Assembly: GCF_023078275.1 (NCBI RefSeq) | Contig: NC_062991.1 | Location: forward strand, 1 to 64,000 | Origin: Leguminivora glycinivorella | Lineage: Eukaryota > Arthropoda > Insecta > Lepidoptera > Tortricidae | Direction of reading: 5' to 3' | DNA length: 64,000 nt | Shown here: positions 52,418-63,726 of the stretch, piece after piece | Layout: the number at the start of each line of letters is the position of its first letter | How positions within the stretch are numbered: the first letter of the stretch is position 1 | Notes under the pieces: model-generated | Told to the model about the DNA's origin: nothing | The model's database searches: none | The model's input: only the letters and a program-made list of their open reading frames with translations | Translations under genes and position numbers: made by a program

Positions 52418-52685
52418 CTACTAGCTTTTCCCCCGGTTTCGCCCGCGCACTAAAATTAATCTTATTTAAACGTTGAATTTTGGACCCCCATTTCACCCCC
52501 TTAGGATGTTAATTTTGAAAAATCCTTTCTTAGTGCTCCTTTACACCTTAAACGTAACCTACGTGCCATATTTGGAATCTCTAGGACCAGCGGTCTCGGC
52601 TGTGCGTTGGTATGTCAGTCAGTCGTCAGTCAGTCGTCAGTCAGTCAGTCAGTTTCTTCTATACATATACCTATTCAGATACGGT
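52418..52685 (+). repeat. SINE-like family H/J element
   Basis: The head, ACTAGCTTTTCCCCCGGTTT, resembles family H. The body (CCCCCATTTCACCCCCTTAG, AATCCTTTCTTAGTGCTCCT, TCTCTAGGACCAGCGGT, then GTCAGTCAGTCAG) is the family J unit that is tandem at 59262-60705. Confidence 0.7.
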
Positions 52686-52689
52686 AAGA

Positions 52690-53770
52690 AAAAAGACATT
52701 TTGCTTTTATAATTTATCAAATATTATTCATTAAATCAACGATCCTGATATTTTATAATTTACAAATTGTGGGATGCCCCAAGGTTCGGCAATAGGACCT
52801 ATGGTTTACATTATGTGCAGAAGTTATCTTAATGTCGTTGAACAAAGCTTCAAGGCTTGAACCACGTTTAGATAATCTGGGTTACCCAAACTGGCTCCGA
52901 TCAATCATCGTTATCACAAGACGTGCGATGGAAAACTAGACATTCTTCAAGAATATTAAGGCGGCAGAAACTGACGATGACTGAAAATTTTGAATTTCAA
53001 CCTACTTTAAACTTTGATCAGAAGATGGAAGATATTGGTGTAAGGAATGAGCCCAAACAAATTATTTGGTGGTACTTTATACACCGTGTTTCACTTAACA
53101 CTAAAAACCTGAAAACAGTTTGTTCAGAATCGAGAGTAGAATCGATTGAGCTATATCTTGATGGGGGTAATATTTTTATTTAAATTAGTATTATTAGTTA
53201 TTTTTTACGTGCCCATTCTATTGTACTCGTAATACAACATTGTGTATATCGCATTGCTAGAGGTTGTTTACCTTTTTTCAGTAGTTAGGGGTATTAATAC
53301 TGGCCGGTTACTTGGACGATTATTTTTTCCACTACTAGTTTGACGTTGTTTGTCAGTTTAATCTTAATGTTTATCATAAGTCATAACAAATTGAACTCGT
53401 ACCTAATTACAACCTTGTCATTTTGAATATTGAGTTTATTTGCTTACTGCGATTACCTGTCCAATTTGAAGTTTACTGTGACAAAGCTTTAAAGTGTTTT
53501 ACAGTGACATCTTAGCTGTCTATTGGTAAACCTTATGTCGTTGCAGTAACGTACACAAATAAATAGTCTTATGGTTTATGATGGTAGTTAGCAATTATTT
53601 TATTGAGTGTAGAGCTAAAAGTCAAGTAGAGCTGTACAGAAAATTAAAAATTCAATTTAAAAAAAAGTAACGATCAGATTAAAAGATGAATACTCTAGAT
53701 GAGTTTAACAAAATAAAAATCAGTTGGGGTGTCTGAGGTTTTGAGTGATACCGGAAACACCGTGTATATG
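52690..53770. other. Intergenic, no gene recognised
   Basis: The 86-residue frame near 52923 and others have no recognisable domain. GGGATGCCCCAAGGTTCGGC near 52771 reads GMPQGSAIGP, reminiscent of a reverse-transcriptase motif, but it is too short to call. Confidence 0.45.
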
Positions 53771-53774
53771 GTGT

Positions 53775-53810
53775 TACTTTATCGCACTAGTGCGAGAAGT
53801 GGTACTTTAT
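53775..53810 (-). repeat. Family E fragment
   Basis: TATCGCACTAGTGCGAGAAG and TGGTACTTTA match the right end of family E on the complement. Confidence 0.5.
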
Positions 53811-54950
53811 GTGCTTATGTTGTTACTTCAAATGAACCATGATTTATGTACTCGGTGTCGTCGCTTAAATGTCGTCGGTGTCTATTTAAAATACTCCATT
53901 CGGTTGTGTTTTAATTTATTGCCACTCGTTAACTATATATTTTCCGCACTGAATATATCATAATGCAGTATTATTTTAAGGTGGCTCGCTTTCCATACAA
54001 AAAACATCTACCATTTATTTAGTCACCGCACACTACAACTAAATAAAAATATGCGCATACATCTACTATACATTATCCGTCGTCGCGGTAGTGAATGAAA
54101 TACATTGTTTCATACAGAAATCATGGATAAATCCATGTGAATTTTTTATTAATTTTACGTAAATGTGCGTGCCAAATTTTGTGTACAGACACAGAGCCGT
54201 CATATTTCGCGCATTTTTAATTGACATTGTCATCAGTGACACTTGGCTCTTGACAAGTAATTATTAAAGATATTGGTTTAGTTAACTCAAGCAGACTCAG
54301 AAATAATGACGCATTTTGTCAATAAAGATACATATCGTATATTTCGGCACTGCTAATGTAAATCGAAATGGCGTCTTGGTCAAATGCACCGATTATGAAG
54401 CAGGTGATTCTGAGTTCCATCCCGCAGTTTTTTTTAATCATTTGAACTTTTTTTGGATTTTTTTTATATATTTTTTAAATGGAATATTTGACTATTACTA
54501 TATTGCTTTCCTATTTTTTATTTTCATACAAAAATACAATACAATCCTTTATTATGCCTTTGTTGATAAAAATAAAATATTACACGTCTGGTATAATACA
54601 TTATACATAGGTCAAAGTGTGGGCATAGTATTAGTAATGTATTGCATTTACTGAGCTGGTTGACCTATGTTATTGTTGTGTGAATGTTTTTCTTCAACAA
54701 CTAAATGGTTATATACAAGAATATGGGTAGCTTTTGCACATTGTAATTTTTCCTCAGTCACCCGTTGACCACGAACGCTGTAAAAGTGTTCGAAACATCG
54801 GGATGAATTTTAAACTCATTATACGCGATTTAATCCGTTTTCATAGTTTTTATTTCATGAGTAACTATCGCGGTAACTGAAGACAATATTAACTAAATGG
54901 TTACAAATAATAATTATCATCAAATTATCATCAATATAATCTGGTCCAGG
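53811..54950. other. Intergenic, no gene recognised
   Basis: The 112-residue frame near 54316 is rich in F, I and Y from AT-rich DNA and has no domain. Confidence 0.5.
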
Positions 54951-55076
54951 CAGGCAATTATGGTCACGCGATAAATGATAAAACATCTGGCCGTCCCTAT
55001 AATCGCACTTACTAATAGTGCGACAGGGACGGCATGATATTTTATCGTCTATCGCGCGACCATGCTTCCCGTGCTG
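54951..55076. mobile_element. MITE family F, copy 3
   Basis: CAGGCAATTATGGTCACGCG on the left; TATCGCGCGACCATGCTTCC and CGTGCTG on the right, with GCACTTACTAATAGTGCGAC as the central hairpin. A family H SINE starts directly after it. Confidence 0.8.
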
Positions 55077-55077
55077 T

Positions 55078-55232
55078 ACTAGCTTTAGCTCGCGGCTTCG
55101 CTTGCGTTAGAAAGAGACAAAAGTAGCATATGTCACTCTCCATCCCTTCAACTATCTCCACTTAAAAAACATGTCAATCCGTCGCTCCGTTTGGCCGTGA
55201 AAGACGGACAAACAAACAAACACACATTATCT
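55078..55232 (+). mobile_element. SINE family H, copy 2 (shortened)
   Basis: ACTAGCTTTAGCTCGCGGCT, CATATGTCACTCTCCATCCC and GTCGCTCCGTTTGGCCGTGA. The usual TAATATTAGTATGGAT ending is missing. Confidence 0.75.
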
Positions 55233-55297
55233 TTGGTGAAACAACGAATTCTTCCACTTCAGATTATAGAGTAACCAGCTTTTCCCAATTATAATAA

Positions 55298-55479
55298 ACT
55301 AGCTTTTGACCGCGGCTTCGCTCGCGTAAGAAAGAGACAAAAAGTAGCCTATGTCACTCTCCATCCCTTCAACTAAATCCCCTTAAATAATCACGTCAAT
55401 TCGTCGCTCCGGTTTTGCCGTGAAAGACGGACAAACAAACAGACACACACCCTTTCCCATTTGTAATATTAGTATGGAT
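55298..55479 (+). mobile_element. SINE family H, copy 3
   Basis: ACTAGCTTTTGACCGCGGCT through GTAATATTAGTATGGATT, complete ends, about 65 bp after the previous copy in the same orientation. Confidence 0.8.
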
Positions 55480-56445
55480 TTGACATTATTATTTATATTT
55501 AAATAATTATATATGTATAGCCCAATTTCGTCGGTAACAGCGTGTTATGTAATGGCATCGTTGGGGAACAATCGTCTGTCACGCCGTGAAGGTGCGTTCG
55601 ATTCCCAGGATTCTATAAACTTTTTGTATTTTTTTGGATATAAATTTCGTTTTTTTTATTGACCGAGCAAGAATGGAGAGCCGAAGGTATCAATTTTATC
55701 TTAGAGAACATATTGATTTTTTTATTGTCATTTTGATTTTCTATTTATTAAGTTGAGATATAAAACACAACTTTTAATACCCTCGCTAAATATAATATTT
55801 TATCGAAATCACTCCTTAGATAAAAAAAGTCCACTTGAGTTTTTAAAGCATTACGTTACTCAGTTAACTATTGCATTTTCATTTACTAATTTAAGATTTC
55901 AAAAGCGATTTGAATACCCTTGCTCCATCGAAAATAAACAATTAGAAAAAAAAATCATTCGGATCGTAGTTTAGAAACTAAAATTTATCTATACTTTTTG
56001 GAATTTTTTAAAATATCAGATTAGGATAATTATGTTAGAAATTCTGAGTTCGACGAACCCAAAAATTATTACCATGTAAGATAGTAGGTTTTTAATCTTT
56101 TTTGTGGAAAACGCTCAGTAACTACTGTACGAGTACATATACATTTATGTATAACTAGCTTTTACCCGCGGCTTCGCCCGCGTAATAAAAGTATTCTTAT
56201 TGAAACGTTTACAAAAAATAAGATTTTCATTTGGATCCGTAGGTTTCTTTGTAGGTACATCTGTCCGCGATTATTTCGATTAAGGTAAAGCGGGGCAATT
56301 CTCGACTGGAGGGCCATTGTAACTGATCTATTTGCTGTACGGTCCGGTTTTGGCTGACTGTACCTTACACATATTAATATTGTTTTAAAAGAAATTCTTG
56401 CAATGATTGTAGAATTGTTACACAACGACCACAGCGTAGGTGCGA
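55480..56445. other. Intergenic with small repeat pieces
   Basis: 55550-55615 has a tRNA-like B box (GGTGCGTTCGATTCCCAGGA) as in a SINE head. 56155-56190 is the first 35 bp of a family H SINE (ACTAGCTTTTACCCGCGGCT). Otherwise AT-rich. Confidence 0.5.
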
Positions 56446-56453
56446 ATATGTAT

Positions 56454-58066
56454 TAGGGATTGCAGTACCGGTACTGTTTTAAAGAACCGGGATTTTCGGT
56501 ACCGAAGTAATATGGAACCGGGATTTCCCGGGATTTTCGGTACTTTCGGGACTGGTCTAATTTTTTCGATTTTTCAAATAAAACAACATATTTTTTTGCA
56601 TTTTACATCCTTTATAAATATATTACCATAACCAAACCGCACCGGCTTCGCTCGGCGTATTATTTTATGTGCCTTTTTTTATTTCATAGTCATTTTCATA
56701 GTGAGATTATACCGTGCAACAACAACAAAAAATCGTGAAGAATTCCGCCTAAACCCGACTATCTGGCAACCATAGGCACCAATGGTTACCGTTGCAATAC
56801 ATTGCTCCGATTAAGTGATCTGCCATTACTGATGGGAGATGTTTAATCGCTTAGTAAAAGAAATAAGACAAATACTATTAAAGAAATATAATAATTGATT
56901 ATAGACCGGCAGTAAAACCTCACAAAATTCCCCAAACATGTAATTTAAATCAAAGAATGTAAACTAAGGGAAACAAAACATTTGAGATGGTGCACTATTT
57001 TTTTGCTAGTCAGAGGGATCGTTCTCGAGAAAATTAGTAATTTTCTGGAATTTTTTGGTGGTTAACCGTAATATCACAATATATGTAAACATTTTTTAAA
57101 AGTTAAGCATGTTTATTTTTAGCAGTTATCATTAAAAGTTAGACATAAGCCATTGCCGACTTTTTTTCTAGACCTACATTTATGTGTCAGAGCGACAATT
57201 CCACCATACATTATTTTGTTATAAGTCGATCGGTACGTACAGGCAGGGTTTCAATGGAAGCGTGATTTTTACCGACTTTTAGCACATATATACAATTATA
57301 CACACAGTCATATTTTAATAATCAATTTATAATAAGAAAACCTTAAACACTCCTCAAGAATCACTCTATTCATACATAGGTAATAAATAAATAAATGGGT
57401 GAAAAACACATAAATATACGTTTAGTCGTTTTTGAGTTGAGGCGACTGTGGGATATGGGTTAAATTGTGGCATAGGCGAGAGGCTGCAGGTTGCCAGCAC
57501 TGCAATGTCACAGTTTCGATTTCTGTCAACCCCTTATTTGCCAAGAGTGGCATTGAAGCTTTAATACTTTCATGTGCTCTGCCTACCCCTTTATGGGATA
57601 CAGGCGTGATTGTATGAATGTATGTATGTAGTTTTTGAGTCTATCGTACACAGGTTTATAACATGCAGAGAAATGAGTCAAATGAGATTTATGAGATTGA
57701 GAGAGGAAAAATAAATACACAAATTAATATAACAAACCTTCAACAAAAATACAAAACTCGACTACTGAACTGGCTAGTGGGGCTAGCTAGGGTATCGCGG
57801 TGGCTACAGCTGCCAGGTTGCAACTGCCATACGCTATTAAATAGAGATTAAGAGCGAGTTACTGTATCTACGTCTATTTTTTAACTGTTTAAATAATATA
57901 AACAGAAATAAATAAATTTTGTAGCACAAAATGTCACTAAAAATATTTCCCGAAAGTACCGAAAGTACCGGGATTTTTCAAGTTGATTTCCCGGTTCTTT
58001 GCTTGGCCAAAAATCCCGGGAATTCCCGGTACTTTCGGTACCGGTATTTCCCGGGAGCAAACCCTA
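56454..58066. mobile_element. hAT-like non-autonomous element, 1.6 kb
   Basis: Flanked by an exact 8-bp duplication, ATATGTAT (56446-56453 and 58067-58074). Ends are TAGGGATTGC and, on the complement, TAGGGTTTGC. Both sub-terminal regions are built from GGTACCGAAAGTACCGGGA-type words, about 110 bp on the left and 130 bp on the right. No transposase is visible. A family A repeat (57441-57630) lies inside it. hAT assignment rests on the end sequence and duplication length. Confidence 0.78.
57441..57630 (+). repeat. Dispersed repeat family A, copy 5 (nested)
   Basis: GCGACTGTGGGATATGGGTT, GCCAGCACTGCAATGTCACA, CCCCTTATTTGCCAAGAGTG and TGTGCTCTGCCTACCCCTTT, followed by a short TATG run. Best-preserved copy in the window. 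Confidence 0.75.
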
Positions 58067-58382
58067 ATATGTATGTATTTTACCTATATAAATATTTATA
58101 CTGGGGAAACTTCATACAACCCACATAGCCAGTATCTCGACGCTATGGTCGGTAGGGTAAAAAGTACTTCCTTGCATTATCGCTTACAATTTTTTCCATT
58201 TTGCTTATACTTATTTCAAACGTAAACATATAAAAGGCAAGCAAACAACGATCTTCTTACAGCACATTGAATGTAATAGTTTACGGATGCAGGATACTCG
58301 CCGATGCCTACTTACTAATACCTTCCCACTGGGCCACCTGCATTTTACACTGCCTAAATATCGATTGCCGACCGATTATTCC

Positions 58383-59171
58383 GACCCCAATCCCTATTCT
58401 TATCCCCGTCCCTATCTCTATCTTTGTCCCCGTCCCCGTTCCGTCCCTGTCCCCGTCCCTCCCCTATTCCTATCCCCGTCCCCGTCCCCTATTTTTATCC
58501 CTATTTCTATCCCTATCCCGATCCCGATCCCGATCCCTATCCCTATCCCTATCCCCACCCCTACCCCTACCCCTACCCCTACCCCTACCCCTACCCCTAC
58601 CCCTATCCTTATCCCAATCCCAATCCCAATCCCTATCCCTATCCATATCCCTATCCCTATCCCTATCCCTATCCCTATCCCTATCCCTATCCCTATCCCT
58701 ATCCCTATCCCTATCCCTATCCCTATCCCTATCCCTATCCCTATCCCTATCCCTATCCCTATCCATATCCCTATCCCTATCCCTATCCCTATCCCTATCC
58801 CTATCCCTATCCCAATCCCTATCCCTATCCCTATCCCTATCCCTATCCCAATCCCAATCCCAATGCCTATCCCTAACCCTATCCCTATCCTTATCCATAT
58901 CCCTATCCCTATCCCAATCCCAATTCCAATCCCTATCCCTATCCCTATCCCTATCCCTAACCCTATCCCTATCCCTATCCCAATCCCAATCCCAATCCCA
59001 ATCCCAATGCCTATGCCTATCCCTCTCCATATCCATATCCCTATGCCTATCCCTATCCCAATCCCAATCCCAATCCCTATCCCTATCCCTATCCCTATCC
59101 CTATCCCTATCCCTATCCCTAACCCTATCCCGTTCCTGTCCCTGTCCCTGTCCCTGACCCTGTCCCTGTCT

Positions 59172-59222
<51 letters not shown>

Positions 59223-59248
59223 GCCCTGTCCCTGTCCTTGCCCCTGTC
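58383..59248. repeat. CCCTAT-type hexamer array, about 865 bp
   Basis: Blocks of variant hexamers follow each other: CCCCGT near 58425-58490, CCCTAC near 58552-58610, CCCTAT through most of 58620-59110 with patches of CCCAAT, then CCCTGT to the end. All frames are open for long distances, giving artefactual PI, SL, PY and DR dipeptide proteins. None is a gene. The complementary strand is GGG every six bases, so it is able to form G-quadruplexes. Confidence 0.95.
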
Positions 59249-59261
59249 AAATTATCATGCT

Positions 59262-60705
59262 AGGAGGTGAACTTTGAAAAATCCTTTCTTAGTGCTCCTC
59301 TAAGGAACTTCCGTGTCAATTTGAAATCTCTTGAACCAGAAGTAAAGATAAAAACTAAAGCTATACTTATGGCTATTTTGGATATTTCAACCCCATTGCA
59401 CAATAACAGGGGAGAAAATTTCTTTTCCACCTCATTAGATTTAAAAATCGTTGTATTTATCGTGATCAGCGACCCGATAAACCATAAAAACGATACCCAT
59501 ATTGTGTTTTTGACTTTACCCCCTTTGCACCCCTTTAGGGGTCAAATTTTCAAAACACCTGAAACATGTATTTAGTCATATGTCTTTAGGAATCCTCCTG
59601 TGAAGTTTCGAATAAAATAGTCAAACTAATCTTGTTTCCCCATACAAACTTTGAACCCCCATTTCACCCTTTTAAGAGGAGAATTTTGAAAAATCCTTTC
59701 TTAGTGCTCCTCTACGCCATATAAGGAACCTATGTGCCAAATTTGAAATCTCTAGGACCAGCGGTTTCGGCTGTGTGTTGATAGGTCAATCAGTCAGTCA
59801 ATATCTTCTTTTATATATTTAAACCCCATTGCACCACAACAGGGGAGAAGGTATTTCACTTCCGCCTCGTTAGATTTTAAAAAACGTTGTATTTATCGTG
59901 ATCAGCGACCCAATAAACCATAAAAACGATACCCATATTGATTTTTTGACTTTATCACCCCCTTTTCACCCTTTTAGGGGTTAAATTTTCAAAAAACCTG
60001 AAACACGTATTCAGTCATATGTCTTAAGGAATCTTCCTGTGAAGTTTCGAATAAAATAGTCAAACTAATCTTGTTTCCCCATACAAACTTTGAACCCCCA
60101 TTTGACCTCCTTAGGAGGTGAATTTTGGAAAATCCTTTCTTAGTGCTCCTCTACACTATATAAGGAACCTACGTGCCAAATTTGAAATCTCTAGGACCAG
60201 CGGTTTCGGCTGTGTGTTGATATGTCAGTCAGTCAGTCAATATCTTCTTTTATATATTTTTTTGATATTTAAACCCCATTGCACCACAACAGGGGAGAAG
60301 GTATTTCACTTCCGCCTCGTTAGATTTTAAAAACGTTGTATTTATCGTGATCAGCGACCCGATAAACCATAAAAACGATACCCATATTGATTTTTTGACT
60401 TTATTTATCCCTTTTCACCCTTTTAGGGGTTAAATTTTCAAAAACCTGAAACACGTATTCAGTCATATGTCTTAAGGAATCTTCCTGTGAAGTTTCGAAT
60501 AAAATAGTCAAACTAATCTTGTTTCCCCATACAAACTTTGAACCCCCATTTGACCCCCTTAGGAGATGAATTTTGGAAAATCCTTTCTTAGTGCTCCTCT
60601 ACACTATATAAGGAACCTACGTGCCAAATTTGAAATCTCTAGGACCAGCGGTTTCGGCTGTGCGTTGATATATGTCAGTCAGTCAGCTTCTTCTTTTATA
60701 TATTT
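59262..60705 (+). repeat. Tandem array of SINE-like family J, about 3.4 units
   Basis: AATCCTTTCTTAGTGCTCCT recurs at about 59279, 59693, 60133 and 60578 (spacings of about 414, 440 and 445). Each unit has CCCCATTGCACCACAACAGG, GATCAGCGACCCGATAAACC, CATATGTCTTAAGGAATC and TAGGACCAGCGGTTTCGGCT, ending in GTCAGTCAGTCA. A single copy lies at 52418-52685. Confidence 0.88.
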
Positions 60706-60734
60706 AGATAATAAAACAAAAAATAGTGTCACAT

Positions 60735-61040
60735 AGTGTTGTGTTCCTGCCAGTGAGTAAGGCTGCCAGAGCTCAACGAGGGTGCGGGGTGCTGACGACG
60801 GGAGGACTTACGGAACTAATTTGTTCCGTCTATTGTCCTTTGAGTCGTCGGCAACCTAAACCCTCCTTTGAACTTGTACACTCCTTTTTGCTGTGCATAC
60901 GCAGCAAAGGGGAGTGTACAAGTTTCTAATGGGGCGGCAACTCGCATACGACACTCTTCGAGTTGCAGGCGTCCATAGGTTACGGTGACCGCTTTCCATC
61001 AGGCGGACCGTATGCTTGTTTGCCATCGACGTAGTATTAA
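60735..61040 (+). mobile_element. SINE-like family S element, long copy
   Basis: Starts near GTTCCTGCCAGTGAGTAAGG, CTGCCAGAGCTCAACGAGGG. A hairpin lies at about 60875-60925 (CTTGTACACTCC...GGAGTGTACAAG). It continues GCAGGCGTCCATAGGTTACG and ATCAGGCGGACCGTATGCTT, ending GACGTAGTATTAAAAAAAAA. The relative at 2708 lacks the left half. Confidence 0.75.
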
Positions 61041-61049
61041 AAAAAAAGA

Positions 61050-61135
61050 GGGAAAAAGTCCTGGATTCGAACCCAGTACTTCCATGCAAATCATGCGATG
61101 GCACGTATTTACCGCAAGGCTATTTAAACAAGCTG
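61050..61135 (-). repeat. tRNA-derived SINE head fragment
   Basis: The minus strand has TAGCCTTGCGGTAAATACGT (A-box-like) and ACTGGGTTCGAATCCAGGAC (strong B box). It immediately follows the family S tail. Confidence 0.6.
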
Positions 61136-61139
61136 TCGC

Positions 61140-61636
61140 CGCGTGAAATTATCGACTAGAAGGAATACAAAAACACTTTTTGTATGTGTGAGTGGTACTT
61201 AAAAATAGTGTAAAATAGTAAATTTATTTACATTAAGGGGATTAACGTTACAATGAGAAGTTGAATGTTTGTTGTAATACGTCAATTTTAATATTAAATG
61301 TTCGCGAAGCATAATTGAAAGTATATAAATGCCTGTACGACTCCACAAAAAAAATAAGACTGGTAATTTGCAGATTAACGCCATCTAACGCAGCCTGAGC
61401 TTCGGGTAACCTAGGCGAGCCACCTTAATGAGTAGGTATTTGGTCTTTTCCATTACTTACCTGGAAAGCTATAGTAATAAGTCGTAAATCCAAATAATCA
61501 AATATCGTCAGGTTTATCAGTTAACATTCCGTGTAGCTTTGTACAAACGAATCGCGGAGTCTACAGATATCTCTTATTTAAGTAGGTAAGTACTGGGGTT
61601 TTTATATCAGTAACACGAGTACAGCTGATTATTGAT
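61140..61636. other. Intergenic, no gene recognised
   Basis: AT-rich with no supported feature. Confidence 0.5.
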
Positions 61637-62060
61637 ATAGTACATTACGATTTTACGATACAAGGGCGAAAAAAAGGGAGTTCGAATTGATTCGTAATCG
61701 ACACGAGTTACGAATTTCCTCTTCGCACGTGTATCGTACAACGTTTTTCAGTACAGATGGCCCTCCGAAGTTTCGACCTGACAAGAAATGATCCACTTCT
61801 TGCACTAGTGCGTAAAAAAAGCACCATCTGTACTGAAATAGTACATTACGATACAAGTGCGTAAAAAAGGAAGTTCGAAACGAGTGGCGATAAATTAAAA
61901 CACGACCGAAGGGAGTGTTTTAAATCGACACGAGTTACGACCTTTTCGCACGTGTATCGTACGACGTTTTTCAGTACAGATGAGCCTCCGAAGTTTCGAC
62001 CTGGCATATAATGAACCACTTCTCGCACTAGTGCGTAAAAAAACACCATCTGTACTGAAA
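61637..62060 (+). repeat. Family E tandem dimer
   Basis: Two head-to-tail copies: 61637-61837 with small deletions and 61838-62060 nearly like 8211-8434. The junction is exact, TGTACTGAA|ATAGTACATT. Family E can therefore occur as a satellite-like tandem as well as singly. Confidence 0.85.
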
Positions 62061-62400
62061 AAGTAGTTTTGTTTTAGTTTTATAATCTTAAATTTAAGTA
62101 ACCATACGAACTAACAAAGTTCCGGCTGGTGCGTGCTTCCCATAACACGGGCAAGGGTAGCATCCGCTTGGTGTACCCCTAACATTTCATTAAAGAGTCA
62201 ATAGAGCCTCTACTTGTTGGCCTTGGCTCCTCGAACGCCTCCGAAAGGTCCGGGATACCATATGGTTTCCCTGTTGGGAAAGATATACAAATAGTTATAT
62301 AAAAGTTGTCGAAATTCGCGTCGCGAAGACTCGCGAAGTGGAGGTAAAAGTCGAGACATATCTGTAACATGCAAAAAAATCAAAATCGATATAAATATTC
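62061..62400. other. Intergenic, no gene recognised
   Basis: No supported gene; a short minus-strand frame at 62179-62370 has no domain. Confidence 0.5.
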
Positions 62401-63334
62401 TGATACAACCTAACTATTGGTAGGCTTTTTGAATTTGAATTCGTACCTGATGATATTGATTAATTACTTTGTGGATAAAGAATTTCTATCATCAAAATAA
62501 AAGATCTTTTCGAAATCCTATCAATACTTAGGTATCCATTTGGAAAACTTATTGCTAACAAAATCTGGTTTTAATATTTTGCACAATTTATCATAAATAT
62601 TATTGGTTCGCGGATTAGGTGGTACACAGATAGAAAATATCTCTTCAACCAAAGAAACCTATTTGAACCAAGAGATATCCAGTTTCCCATATCAGGAAGA
62701 TTTTAATTACTTGATATAAAACATAAAATGTCTCGATGTTTATTACTTGCACTAACCATTTTATATCTTAACATGATTAGCAAAACAATCTTTTTTTAAA
62801 AACTTAATCATTTATTCCAAGAGCGTAAACGTTTTGTTCAGTGATAATTATTACTCAGAAGCAAATCAGCAAGTTCTTAAAAACAAGTATAATATTTCTT
62901 GGTTCTAAGTAATAAAATTGTTGTATTAAGAGTTATGACGGTTTTCGGTTAACCCTTCTGATGTCGCCTGTCAATTTTTATTATTGAAAAAGTGACCTTG
63001 ACATTTAAAATAATAGATTAAAATTCCCACGCACTGATCAGTGCTTAGACATACGAAAGGTTAAGAGTTATGCATAATTAAAGTAAAAGTTAATGTTTCT
63101 TGGGGTGAAACAATTAGTTACTTACACCAAATATATACATTTTTCATTTTAAAAGTTCTGACGGTATTAGATGAAGATTTACATGTTTGAAGTTAGATTT
63201 GATTTAATGTTTCTTGGGGTGAAACAGTAAGTATCTTAAACCAAATATACTTACTTCTTGGATGTAATTTATCTTATTTCATTTAAAATATATAATTTCT
63301 TGAAATGAAATTTTATATTTCTTAGATTGAGTAA
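62401..63334. repeat. Degenerate AT-rich repeat, TTTCTTGG words
   Basis: TTAATGTTTCTTGGGGTGAA occurs near 63092 and 63205 (113 bp apart), each followed by ACCAAATATA. TAATATTTCTTGGTTC near 62889 and AACCAAAGAAACC near 62648 are weaker forms. Probably decayed monomers of the same repeat seen at 63727 onward. Confidence 0.55.
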
Positions 63335-63726
63335 ATAATGTTTGTAGCGGGGGTGCGCGCGGGGAGAGAAGGGAAAGCCGAAATGACGTGAGAGGTGTGT
63401 ATTATGTTCAATAACCCGTACGTTACAAGCTTATAACTCAGAACGAAGACGAGTTCCCCAGCCAGTTAGAGAGAGAGAGAGAACTGGAGCGGAAGCACGT
63501 TTAGGATAGTCCTCAATAATAGCGCGTAGTTCCCAGAGGGAAGCAGGGGGCTATTATGTCGGAATTTGTATTCCTATGATTCGATACATATCAAGTTCCA
63601 ACCGGCGAGCCTAACCAAATCGGGAAAAATCTTAACACCGCGATGTACGAATTCTATGGGCTGGGGTCAGCGCCATCTAGCGGGTTTTTTGGTAACTAAA
63701 CCGGTGTCGCCGCTCGGCGCGCGAAC
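63335..63726. other. GC-rich block within the repeat
   Basis: Contains GGGGGTGCGCGCGGGGAGAG, a (GA) run at 63470-63481 and CAGCGCCATCTAGCGGG, which resembles a CTCF-type site. No frame or splice signals convince me. It may be a promoter, insulator or part of a mobile element. Confidence 0.35.

Noticed and set aside
52771..52800. GMPQGSAIGP-like reverse transcriptase motif
   Set aside because: Ten codons without flanking RT motifs are not enough to call a retroelement.
58267..59270. Very long open frames (up to 327 codons) on both strands
   Set aside because: They are translations of the CCCTAT-type hexamer array as two-residue repeats (PI, SL, PY, DR). Open frames in all phases reflect the repeat, not genes.
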